From positions 2,838,501 through 2,902,500 of the forward strand of contig NC_090129.1 of assembly GCF_040581485.1 (NCBI RefSeq): DNA of 64,000 nt, in the 5' to 3' direction. Every line of letters starts with the position of its first letter. Position 1 is the stretch's first letter. The translations under genes were made by a program, and so were the position numbers. The DNA comes from Linepithema humile (Eukaryota; Arthropoda; Insecta; Hymenoptera; Formicidae). Below the pieces are notes generated by a model, which did no database searches, was not told the origin of the DNA, and worked only from the letters and a program-made list of their open reading frames with translations. Of the stretch, positions 13,793 to 26,095 are shown one piece after another.

Positions 13793-13811
13793 CACACACA
13801 CACACACACAC
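13793..13811. repeat. (CA)n microsatellite
   Basis: Short CACACA dinucleotide tract running into TATA. Ordinary simple repeat. Confidence 0.85.
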
Positions 13812-13819
13812 ATATATGC

Positions 13820-16800
13820 TACAAAAAAAATATTTATAAAATAAATAATAAAAGTTTTTAGATTTTTACAAATTTTTGCTGAAATAAATTTATTAGTCAA
13901 AAAATGATCAAAGCCAGAAAATATTTTCTCACATTTTGTCGAAGAAACTTTGATGACATTGAGCTTGATAAATCTACCTCTTCTGTTATTATTATTGATA
14001 TAATATGTCAAATAGCGGCACTACATTAATACGGATTGAATACCGCACCCTTCCGAAAATTTCTCACCCACCAAAAGTTAATGAACGGACCGTTTAACAA
14101 TATTGCACCATGAGTTTGGAAAATAGTTCGATATTGGCATCATCCGCTATTGAATAGGCAGCGACAGACAGCCGTTTCTCTATTATCCCGCTGCATGCAA
14201 CTATTTACTTCTAATAACCGTTCTCTCCGAGGGCAATAATTGCCCTATACCGAAGCGCGGCCACCGCCGTCGAATCAGGTCTCGATCCCTCGCTTCGACG
14301 ATCCCGCAAACAAATCGATCGTCGCGCCCTACAGTTTTACGATCTAATGCCGGCCGTAATTTATAGCGAGATCAACCCCGTCGCCGCCGCGTACTCTCGA
14401 CCCGGGGGCGAGAGGATCGTTAATGGTGATGTCGTTGGTCGTGCAAAGAGAGAGGCAGAGAGAGAGAGGGAGAGAGTGTCATTTATCTCAACATGATCCC
14501 CAGGTATCAAGGAAGACAACCGAGCTCGTAAGCCACCGCACGCGATGACAATGCCGCGCGCCGTCGCTTCGGATAATTCATAAATATCGAAGGATACGAA
14601 TTTGTTTGCCCGATCTGCTCCGCCGCACTGCCGCGCAAATTGTGGATTCGACATTTCCGCCCGTATTCACGGCCTACGTTCAACCATCTGCTGGATTTTG
14701 TTTGCTTTGTCCGAAGGTTATGTGCGACGTCATTGCGAGCTGAGAATGTTTAATGTTAATAAATATGAAATACGAATAACTTTATGCGCGGATGACGTTC
14801 GGCTCTGCGAAAGATGCCCTTGTTGCGTTAATAGCGTGCAAATAAATGAGGGCTGCCGGATTAAAACTGATCAAATAACGAAAGCTTCGGAGATTAAAAT
14901 TGACACAATTTCGGTGAATTAATGATTTTGCGATATCATTGACGTAAACGGCGAGAGAAGAAAGGTTTGCGACACTTTGAAACTTACTGTAGCATTGCAA
15001 TTCTATTTGCATTGTGAATACGGACTGTTTGCCTTTCCTCCTTTTCGATAGGGAAAAAATAAATCATGCAACGCGAGATTTAATGCAGATACTGAATAAT
15101 TCAAAGTCGTAAAATTACGTAAAAAAAGATAAAAGAAGGATTATTTTGCATCAATAAAATATCACAGAAGTGAATGGTATATCAAATACATCCATCAAGT
15201 TATAAGCTTCTCGGATAAAATATTTAGATAAACAAATAAAATAAATCACATCGCTCAAAGGCGTCGATAAAATGTCAAATAATTTCTTTAATAGCCATCT
15301 AATATTTCAAATGTTATTATTAGTTATCAAACGTTTATTTAATGGCGCGAAAAGATACTTTCTTGCCAGCTAATGCATCTGATAATTCTCGCTTTGAGCA
15401 GGATGCTCAAATGCTTGAGCGCGGATCGGTATGCTCGATAGAAAATATCAATTTAGCGCAATTCATAATAGTTCGCGCAGCACGACAAACACGCTGAATA
15501 GTCGTGTCGTAGAAGACGATGTTATCCGCCGCGTCCTCCGTCCCCGCGCGTTTCTTTCGCCCGTTCCTTTGTCCGCTCTTTCAACAGTTCTTTTCCCTCC
15601 CGCCCCCTGATACAATCAACTTCAAGGGTGCGCGGGAAACGAGGTAGCCATTTATCCGCTACCCTAGGAGTAACCAAGCGGGGAAGGTCCAAGAAAACTG
15701 AGTGTTCCGCCATTATCGCGGCTTTTTTTCGTTAGGACCGGAAGAAGATATTTTCGTGCCCCGCGAGCACGTTACTTTTGTAATTTCTACAAAGGCGATA
15801 AAAATATTTGCGAAGGTGATTAAGTTTCAAGAAAAATCTCAAGAGAATAAACTTTGCGACGTGACAATATATTCTAAGATTTTGTGTATTCTGCGTAAAT
15901 TAAGTTTGCGAGAAATTGGACTGATTGCCAACATTTTAATTTAAAAAAAAAATAATAATATTTATCAACTATAATATTCAGAAAATATAAATGGAAGCTT
16001 AATGCGACATTTTTTGTATTGATTGAATGCGAATATATTAGTAATTATAGTTGAAATATATTATTTTTTGCGAAACAATCATTATCGAGATTGACAAAGC
16101 GAACGCTTTTCGCAGCGACGCGTCATCGGTGCGCGTGTTGTACGCAGCTTAACGCCCACAATATCAGGTTGCTGAGCGACCCGCCGCTCTAGGAGGAAAA
16201 TTTAATTTCAGCTGACAACATCCTGTTCCGCTACACACTGTGCGCTCAGCATTCTACAAAATCGCATGCGAGACGACGCTAGCACCGCCGCTTCAGGCGC
16301 GCCAGCTTCTCTCGATGATGGCTCGTTTTCCCCGCGTTAAATCCACCGATATCGTTCCCCACACATCAGCGGATTCTTGCGTCTGCTATTTACTTCCGCG
16401 AATCCGAAAGTGCCGAAAATATATTTGCGACAAATGCGACGCACGCTGACAAAATTTCGAGAATCGAAACGAGAGAACCGGAGTCGAAACGAAAATTACA
16501 TTTCCCGTAGGATAAATTTTTCAAATTGTTCATTTCACACTTCTTACGTATGTTCACATTTTAAGATTCTTTTTTTACGTTGCTGAAAGATGAGAAAACA
16601 CCTTCTAATTTAAATCCGTTTGCGAAGTCTGCGTGTTTCATCCATACAGTTGCGAGAGATAAGGAAAAACACGTTACTTTCGATTTAAATTGTTTCGATT
16701 TGCGCGTTTTGTGCCTTTTTGGCGCCGGCGAGCGCGCATCGTAACTAGATCCACGAGCGAGTGACAGTCTGCAGAAAAAGATCCCTCCGTTTCGTTCACC

Positions 16801-17780
16801 GATGTAATGGAGTTACATAGTGATTCAGCGAAATATCTATACATAGTCCACCCTGCTGTTTCGCTGCGCGTGGTTTGGCGCTAAAGAACACGTGACCGTA
16901 TTTTTTTGCGAACGCGTAACCGAAAACTATCGGTTCGATGACTCTCGAATTACTGCGCGATAAGGTGCATCGCATACCTGCTTGCGAACGCATCTTGTAT
17001 GTCGTTTACACGTAAAGATTGCTGACGCAAGAACGCGGAAGTCTCGCCGAGCGCTCTCAATATCGATGAAACTTTGGACGAATTACGTAATTACAGGATT
17101 AAGTTTGCGGAAGACTATCGGGAGCGAGGCAAGTTTGCTGCGCGGTAAGCATTTTCTGCGGTATAATTATTAATCCGATGAATATGCGAAACGAATTAGT
17201 TTCTCATTTTCGCGTGGAGGACGCATTTCCGCCTCAAAAGGATAATTATTTGGAATGACGCTGAGGTTCTTTGACAATTAACTTTGCAAATTGGAAAGTG
17301 ATGAAAGAATATTAAAAGTTGCTTTTTCTATTTTAAAAACTAGTTTTTATCTTTTAATCCTTTATTCGAGAGGAATGAAATCGGATACTTTGGTTCCTAT
17401 TATAACTAAATGTAACTTTTAAAGATAATTAAAAATATTAAAAAATTTTTTAAATCTTCTTTTCTCACTTTAATTCTCAATTCTGCGCGTTACTTTTCAG
17501 CTAGAAAAAACTAGCTCTTGAAAATTTATGGCCTACGCAACTTAATAACAACATTGAAAATTGCGAAAAGTAAGTCTCAATTAAATTCTCTCTCTCTTCT
17601 CTCATTTTCCGCTTTCCATAAATTAAAATTCTTTAAAAATTGCTAAGAAAATAATAAATAACATTTTATAGAATATAAAAAAATCGTTACTTGATAGCAA
17701 CAGAGTTATGAAGCAGAGGATTCGTTCGTTTCAGTTGCACCGTGCTGCGCTTTTTGCACTAGGAATAAAAATAAATATAT
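13820..17780. other. Gene-less DNA with CpG patches
   Basis: CpG-rich patches at about 14200-14700, 15500-15760 and 16680-17170 separated by AT-rich DNA. Frames of 60-106 codons overlap on both strands and show no family resemblance. No tRNA, rRNA or array seen. Confidence 0.5.
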
Positions 17781-18830
17781 ATATTTAGACGCATGTGTGC
17801 GTATACATCTATCAGAGAAAGAAAAAAGCGCGGCTAGAAAGGACACGACTTCATGCTCTTTCTTTTGGATTCAACAATGCCTCTTATCTCAACGTAAGCT
17901 AGCTTCTCTCCCGCCGCTTCACGAAGAGCCACGAGTGTGTCCTTCTCCAAAGCGGGCCCACATTCCGGGGGAGCGGTTCGCGCGACTGGAAAATACCTCT
18001 CGGAAGCTGAGGCTGACTACAACCATTATTTATTCTAGTTCGCCGTTGTCGACGTCGACGTCGTCGTCGTCGTCGTCGTCGTCGGTAGTCGCCCGCCGCC
18101 GATTCCTCGTTTCCCTCGCGTGCCCCTCGCGCCTGCCGCGACCATTTTCTAACCAGACCCGGACCCCACCTCTTGCCCGGCTGGCCTCGAGCAACCGTCC
18201 GCGACCTCTCCATCCTCCTTCTTCTCCGCCGTTATCCTCCCTGCGCGTTTCGCACATCCCCGAAACCTCCGTCTCCGCGTCCTCCCCCCCTACTTACCCC
18301 CCTTTCGTCACCGTCGCCTACGCTCTTCCACCCCGTTCCCCTCTTCCCGCCTCACGGCCTCGCCACCCCGTTCTCCGCTTTCCTCTCGGCGTATCACGAC
18401 GACGTAGCCTCGGCGCTACGTCTATTTATCCACCTAGCGGTATGATATTACACCCCGGGGCACACTTTGGGGATTTCCCCCACCCCCGGGAGCAGTATCG
18501 GCGGAGAGTCGAGGGCACCCCCCGGAGCCACGCCCAATCGCGAGCCGGCAGTCGGTGCCCACCGCTGCTCCGGCTGGTTTCCGGAACCCGAGTCCATTGG
18601 CCCGCGCTGACTTTGCGTCATCGCCACCCCGTTCGTTCTCGCGCCGGCACCTGCCACACCGCGTGTGTTTCACGGACGAGGCTCTCCGTACACCGCCGCC
18701 GCCACCGCCGCCGCGACTCCGCGGACTCCCGCTCGTCGAGGGCGGGCTGCCGCGGGGGAAGCGGTGGAAGACGAGGCGACGAAGAGAGTGTTGAAATTTA
18801 GAAGACTTCATTTGGCCCATTCTTCAGCCG
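17780..18830. other. GC-rich block, spurious long frames
   Basis: Highly GC-rich with a (GTC)n tract at about 18049-18084. A 334-codon + frame spans most of it, but its product is low-complexity Pro/Ser/Arg, and other long frames run through the same bases on both strands. That points to low stop density, not a gene. The block may be a promoter island. Confidence 0.5.
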
Positions 18831-21800
18831 TCACCGGTGCGGCGAACTGTTGCAGTTATAGCGCGCTTATACTTGTATTCTCCCCTTCTTATCTTTATCC
18901 CTAAGTCTCTCCTCCCTTCGTACTCTTTCTCGTACCATCTCTCTCATTTTCTCGGTTTGCAGAATTTTCACGGCACAACTTCCTCCGAAAAATGTCTTGT
19001 CGCGATATTGGATTCTTATGCGAGGCATGCTCCGACGTGGGAATGTTGCGTACACGTGTTATGACGAGATGCTTTTGCCCGAAAAAATAATGCGCATCTC
19101 TTTAATTCAACGCGAAAAGCTTGATTAAATTTTGGAATCGCATTAAATTATATATTATTTATCTTTCAAGAATATATATATTTAAGATTTGGTATATCCA
19201 ATTTTGCTTTAATGATAATATAATAGTTTTTACTGCGCGATATTTAATCGCTTTTATGTTTACTCTCTCTACGTTTCCTAAATTATATATAACATCTTCT
19301 GATTTATAAATCTTTTAATTTATAAATGTGAGAAAAGAACAAGAGCGCCTTAAAAATACTTATTATTGTTTAAATACACTAAGATTAAATTAATTCAAGA
19401 TGATTAAAAATTGTTATAATAAGAGTACACATTTTCTTTACATTACGATTTTCATAGCTATTGTGCTAAATTCTAAAGAAATTTCAAAGTATCATAAATT
19501 AAAAAATATTAAAGCGGCGATAAGGCGAGCGATCGCAAATGCCGCAAATCTGGGTTAAAAGGGCGACCTCGACTCGATGGCTTTTCTAGATCCGAGAGGA
19601 AGGGTTTAATGTGAAGTTCCCGCCGTTCTCAGAGCACGTTAAGTGCCGTAGATGACGCAAACTCGTTTGCAAGATATTCGTCCAGCATTCATAAAGGAGC
19701 ATTCTTGAAAAACACGCGCTCTAACAGCTTACGCTTTCGCTTACTGTTCTACTCATATGTTGATAAATCACGAGAAAGGAAAAACTACCTGACTTCCACA
19801 CTTCAGTGTGCATAAATATGATAAACAAATTATGCTTACAAAATAGCATCAGAAATATCGAGCCTTTCAGAATTAATACAAAGACCTCGCTACATATTTT
19901 AAAGATGATTTCTCTTTATTTCATAACAGATAATTTTTGTTTTATTCATTATAAAATAAAATAAAAATCTTTTGTTAGTAAAAACTTCTCAGTAGACATT
20001 TATATCAAATTAAAGTCTTTTATCAGTAAAATACGAATTATTATCATTGATTATTATATTACTAAAAATCCTAGAAAACCGATTTCACCGAACAAAACCG
20101 AAATAAATTTTTTCTCTCCCACGCATCGTAGAACAATATTTAAAAGCTGATATTTTGTTGAAATTGAAGAAAGAAAAGATCGACCAATATACGATATTTA
20201 TCCGGATGGTAACGTAATTCTATTGATGCTGAATCACCGCAAAAGTTTCTCGAATATAACGCACGGTACACAATGAGCAATTGGAATCACAAAGCGCGCT
20301 AACGCCCCCGACTGCAATCGGAGTAATAGTGATTGTGTATGATATTAAATTGCTATGTTATTTTCAGTCATTTCTAGACTTTCTACCTCGTCCTCTTTTT
20401 TTCCACAGAAATTAATATTGGAGGACAAAAATACTACAAATGTTTAAATTTAATATATTACAATATTTTACGATTCTAAGCTATATTGTTTCAAATCCTT
20501 CAAAAGAAAATAAAAAATTGCGTTAACACACATAGTTCCAATATTTGATAAGATTTACACAATTACGAATATATTTTTAATGTTTAATGTTTGATTTTAA
20601 CTCCATAATGTTTATGAGTTATAGTTATGTTACACAATTCCAAATTAAAAAAGAAGAAAAATCGGTTTTTTATATAAATATATATCTAATCAAAAGTATA
20701 CATAGCCAAAATTGTATACAACAAAAAAATTTTTTTAACGCGTATTATTTAAATTATGTATAGTATGCAAGAAAATTTTAGAAGTTTTAAAACATTAATT
20801 ATTCAACAATATTCTTTAAAAAAAAGAATAAAATTCTTAATAGAAATATTTATGTATTCTTTTGGAATAATTTCTTGTGATTTAAAATTTTAAATCAATA
20901 CACTTAAATGAAGTAAATATAAAATAAAATTGACATGTAGAATATTTTCCAATAATTGTTTTTCCCTCCTCGATTTGGGCAAATTCCACACTGTGCGCCG
21001 GCGGCGTGCTTCGCGCGAGAGTACGCGAACAAGTACTTAATACTTATCCCTGCCGTGAGTAGTATTTAAGCCGCCCGGGAAGGCGCGGAGTAGCGCCTAA
21101 TAGCCGCACAGGCAATTAAACGCGGCGAATACATAAATACACGTCATTAACTCGCAGCTCAAAGAGTTTGCCGGTGCGATTAGGTCTTTTAAGGCCCACC
21201 GCGCGGCATTCATCCAGCGGAGGACCCCTTCGTCGTCATCAAGACGCAATTTTCGAGCTTTTTTATCCGCGTGCGCTCGCGCGCGCGAGGCATGTATTAG
21301 CTTACTGATCAAAGTTCGCTTTTACTTTGCGCTATTACTTTCTCGCGACGGGGAAGATTGGGCCACGTGGCGAACTCTCGACAATCCGGAAAAAAGTTGT
21401 AAATAATGCGAAAGAGAGCGGAAAAGTGCAACTGTCGACGAGTAAATCACGACGCACTCCACTGGATAGATTAATGAAGATATATCTGACAATAACGTCA
21501 GATGTGGTTTTTTTATCTCTATCAGTTCCTATTTATTGATGTACTTTAATAATGTATAATCGCCATGTAATAATTTGCGATGACTATTTTTTTATCAAAC
21601 ACGCTAGTTGCAATAGTGCAATCCATTTTAATGGATTATATTTTGTGTCAAATATATTTTTCCCCACATTTCGTTAAATTTATGTAAGCGATAAAAGTGT
21701 ACAAAAATAATTAATAATAATACAATATTTATTAATAATTAATAAAATTATGAATATCAATAAATCTTTTTGAAAAATATAAAATATATTTGCTTCTACC
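18830..21800. other. Gene-less mostly AT-rich DNA
   Basis: AT-rich with smaller CpG patches at about 19500-19700 and 20990-21370. No coding frame, RNA gene or long repeat could be supported. Confidence 0.55.
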
Positions 21801-21801
21801 C

Positions 21802-21945
21802 AGACAGCACACATGTCCAAAATACATCCAAAGGATATCCAGAGGATCCTCCAATAATCATGAAGCTGATATCCAGAGGATCCTGTTGTCCCAAAAATAT
21901 CTTCAAGATATCCTCTGGACGTCTCTTGGATACACTGTGCTGTCT
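21802..21945. mobile_element. Short MITE with terminal inverted repeats
   Basis: The element begins AGACAGCACA and ends with the exact complement TGTGCTGTCT. Inside, GATATCCAGAGGATCC is repeated and complementary TATCCTCTGGA lies near the right end, so most of the 144 bases can fold into a hairpin. It encodes no protein. No clear target-site duplication could be fixed, so the superfamily is left open. Confidence 0.65.
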
Positions 21946-22755
21946 AAGTAGTTATTCTTCAATTATTATTCAAATATTTTTGTACAACTCTTGATATGTA
22001 CATTTTGCTTCAAGAGAAGAACCTTACCTTGTAAGATGTACTGCATAAACTGTATAACCGCATAACCGTATTTGTTGAATCCAGCTTATTCTGTCTTGTT
22101 TCCAAACGATGATCGCTGATCCTGATGAGGAATCCAGACAATCTCAACACTAAAAGTTATTTTAAATTAGTTAAATAAAATTACTTACTAAACCTAACAT
22201 AACCTAATAATCTAGAAGAATGTATGTAACGCAACGATGTCTTACATGGTTGCATACAATTATAAGTGCAATATATAACTATATATATATCTCAGCTTCA
22301 TGATTATTACCTAATTATTATCAAGTTTCGAGAGTTTTTTTAAAAGAAAGGATCCAATTTTTCATCATTTTAACTTATTTTTTACGGAAAGTTGCAAGTC
22401 ACTGCAAGTCACTTTTCAAAGCGCGCGAATGCAATAATTTGTAATTAAAATAATACATTCAGCGCTATCTGGAAGAAACTTATAAAACGATTGATATAAT
22501 AATACCATAAGATGGTACACGATGTTTCAATATGGCGCTACCCTTGGTTGCAGGATTATTATTAGTTAACCTTTCTAAATCTTGAATAAAAAAATCTCTT
22601 CGTCATGTCTGTGATTTGAGAGCTTTACATTAATTATTAATATAGCAATAAATTGCAATGATATTAAATATCATAAATATAATAAATACGAAATATACAT
22701 CATTATCATAAACAAGAATATCAGTAATTTGTGCTAGCACTGTTATATCATCAAA
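21946..22755. other. Upstream region of ABCB8
   Basis: AT-rich intergenic DNA before the ABCB8 start. CAATATGGCGCTACC at about 22529-22543 resembles YY1/PHO-type ATGGC sites common in promoters of housekeeping and mitochondrial genes, about 215 bases before the ATG. No other gene seen here. Confidence 0.35.
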
Positions 22756-25615
22756 ATGTCTATTTTACGTGCTATGTTATTCAGGTGTCACAATAATTAT
22801 TCAGTGCTTCCAAGGTAATTATCAATCTCTTGATATTATATTTAATCCTACTGTTTAGATATCTTATATAACCTAATAGAGAAAAAATATTTATATATAT
22901 ATATGTAAACCTAAAGTATTAGTGTAGATATTATTGCTTGACATAATAATAAGCAAATTTATCACTTAAAAATGGCATTGTATTACATTCATTTTTATTA
23001 AACATTTCAGGTATTCTTTACAGAAATGTGCCTTACAAGGAAAAGAGCAAAATATATGGAGGGCAGCAAAACGTGAATTTACTAAAGTTACTCAAAGATG
23101 TGTCAAAGAAAATGTGAAGGAATCAAAGCTTTCCTCATACATCCTTAAATTTGGTTTTGGCGGACTAGGAGTAACAGCTATTTGTATTCTGAAGTCGTAT
23201 AACCAAACTGTGATCTGTAGAGAAGCTAAAGAAATAAGTGACATAAAACCTAACAATCCTGAATTGATCTTTGAATGGTCAAAATTTTTCAAGTATCTCT
23301 ATCCACATGTTTGGTATTTATTATTAGCATTGTCAGTAAGTATTTACAATTTATAAACTTTATGATATTATTGTAAATAATATACTGGTGTTCTATACTT
23401 ATAGAGTGCATTAATAGTTGCACTGTTGAATATTCAAATACCGCAATGCGTTGGAAGTGTAATAAATGTGTTGACAGAAATCTGTCAAACCAAAAGTGAT
23501 TCTGCAAAACAAGTAATTATGCAGCTAACTAAACCAGCTTTTGCTTTGGCACGCATGTACATTGCACAGGTATGGAAATTAATTGGAATTAAATTTTTTT
23601 AATATTTATAAATTCAGTATTTACATCTATAAATTCTGATATTTTTTTCAGGCATTCTTTACTTTTGTATATATTTATGCACTTTCACATGTTGGTGAAA
23701 GAGTTGCAGTGAGTTTACGTCAGGATTTGTTCAAGTCTATTATCATGCAGGACATTGCATTCTTTGACAAAACACGTTCTGGTGAAATAGTAAGTCGATT
23801 AACCAGTGATATTCAAGACTTTAAAAGCTCGTTTAAGACCTGCATTTCTCAAGGTCTGAGAAGCTTCACACAAATCATTGGTTGTGTCGTCTCTGTAATA
23901 GTGATATCACCACAATTGACCACTGTTGTGGTGTTCAGTTTACCTGCAATAATTTTCATCGGCACTCTCCTGGGAAGAAGCTTGCGCAAGCTGTCGATGG
24001 AGGCACAGAATCAAGTCGCAAAGTCGACCGCCGTTTGCGAGGAGGCTATACAAAACATTCGCACGGTAAAATAGTTGAGTAAAAAAACGTGCTATGAAAA
24101 TTTTCAAGTAGTAAATTTTGTAAACAATTCTTTTTTCCAGGTGAGAGCTTTTGCCGCAGAAGAAAAGGAGGCAGAAATGTTTTACAAAGAGGTGGAACGT
24201 TCGTCTGAGTTGTATGAAAAATTAGGTTTCGGAATAGGCTTCTTTCAAGCGGGAACAAATTTACTGCTCAACGGTATCTTACTCTCCACATTATACTTTG
24301 GCGGGCAGTTGCTTTCCACAGGACAATTGTCTCCCGGAGATCTAATGGCGTTTTTAATGGCTGCGCAAACCATTCAAAAGTCTTTAGGTCAATTGTCAGT
24401 GCTTTTCGGAACATTTGTCAGGGGACAAAGTGCAGGTGCTAGAGTCTTCCAGGTAATGTATTGATATTACTTAAATTACATAATTTTATTTATGAATTGA
24501 AAACTGTCGATATAATTATAGCTTTTTTTAGTATTTAGATATGCCGCCTTCCCCAATGATGATCAATGGTGACGTGATCCAAGATAAATCTCTAGCGGGG
24601 AATATAGTTTTTAAAGACGTGAAATTTAGCTATCCTACCAGACCAGATCATGTTATTTTGAAGAATTTCAGTTTACATATACCAGCTGGGAAAATGGTGG
24701 CTATTGTCGGTGCCAGTGGCAACGGTAAATCAACTGTGGCTGCATTGTTAGAAAGGTGCGATTCATATTAATGCAATTTGCTTAAAATTAGTAAAGATTT
24801 AATATATATAATTGTATAGATTTTACGATGTTGAAGAGGGCTCTATTACTATCGATGGTCGAGATATCAGATCGCTTAACTCGAGTTATCTCAGAGGCTG
24901 CGTGTTCGGTTACATAAATCAGGAGCCTACATTATTTGCTACCAGTATCATGGAAAACATTAGGTACGGGAAACAAGAGGCAACGGACGAAGAGGTGAAA
25001 AATAAAACATTGCGATTAATGCTGCTCAGTAATTCTTACATGCAATATATTTTACACATTCTAATCAATTCAGGTTATTGAGGCGGCGAAGGAAGCAAAT
25101 GCCCACGAATTTATAACAAAATTCCCAGACGGCTACGCGACCGAGGTTGGCGAGAGGGGCGCGCAGCTATCTGGTGGACAAAAACAGCGAGTTGCTATCG
25201 CCAGAGCGTTATTAAAACAACCGTCTGTTTTAATTTTGGATGAAGCGACAAGGTATGACATAACAATGAAATAACTCTAAACATCTGTCTATCTTTCATT
25301 TGTGTATTCATGCTCAGCGCGTTGGACTATGAAAGTGAGAGGGTCGTTCAAAAGGCAATTGAAAATGCTACAAGAGGTAGGACGGTGCTTGTAATTGCTC
25401 ATAGATTGAGTACCATTAAAGGCGCCGACATTATCGTCGTGTTACAACGCGGTGTCATTGTGGAGGTACATCATAATCGATAAATTTAAACGTGATATTA
25501 TTAAACAATATATAAATGACGTGTAATTTTTTAGATGGGCACGCATTCGGAACTAATTAAACGGAAAGATGTTTATTACACGCTCGTAAACGAGCAAGAG
25601 AAGGAAAACATGTAA
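22756..25615 (+). CDS. ABCB8: Mitochondrial ABC transporter ABCB8
   Basis: Half-size ABC exporter of the mitochondrial inner membrane; vertebrate ABCB8 is tied to mitochondrial iron export and the ATP-sensitive K+ channel. Ten exons with GT/AG borders join in frame to 693 aa: 22756-22814, 23011-23335, 23405-23569, 23652-24065, 24141-24452, 24532-24755, 24820-24994, 25074-25252, 25318-25465, 25535-25615. The Arg-rich, acid-free N-terminus fits a mitochondrial targeting peptide. The membrane domain (to about residue 420) carries HVGERVAV and FKSSFK, which favour ABCB8 over ABCB10 and ABCB7. The nucleotide-binding domain has Walker A GASGNGKST (485-493), signature LSGGQ (590-594), Walker B VLILDEAT (D614, E615) and the H-loop His at 646. 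All catalytic motifs are intact. Poly(A) signals AATAAA lie at 25814 and 25893. It converges on the chitin-binding gene. Confidence 0.9.
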
Positions 25616-26061
25616 TGATAATAACATATAGGATTTGATATCAGTATAAAGAATCGATGTGGTTCGGCAGTATGGCATTATTTATTCTTATTTTCTTGAT
25701 TGTAGAATAATTTTTTCTTTGTACAGTAGGGAATAGGTGTACGTATGTAATTATGTAAATGTAAATTGGCCACGACTACCTCTGAGACGCGAAACAAATA
25801 TTGTGAACAATATAATAAATTATTATTTTATCTACATATTAATAGTATAATAATCATATCACACATACCTTTCATTGATATTTATGTATCATAATAAAAA
25901 TACATTTTACATATTTTTTGTACGTGTTTGCAATTGTGAACGTCTTATTCAGTTAGAGCCACAGGCAACGTTTCTGTGCTATCATTTTACGTTACTGGAT
26001 TTGTGTGTTGTCTGAAACAGTAGCTGAATCTAGCATCGCGGATAGAATATTTTCGTTTTTA

Positions 26062-26067
26062 TTTATT
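26062..26067 (-). terminator. Poly(A) signal AATAAA
   Basis: AATAAA on - lies 29 bases beyond the last stop of the ancestral chitin-binding frame (26096). Its position supports a transcript that still runs through both internal stop codons. Confidence 0.5.
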
Positions 26068-26095
26068 CGGCGTATGTAAATTGGCGTCAGCAAGT

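Noticed and set aside
17797..18801. 334-codon open frame on +
   Set aside because: Low-complexity Pro/Ser/Arg product in a GC-rich block where several frames on both strands are open; no domain or splice support.
1..22750. Conserved insect microRNA or tRNA genes
   Set aside because: A scan by eye for common mature miRNA sequences and tRNA box A/B motifs found nothing convincing; a covariance-model search would be needed to exclude them.
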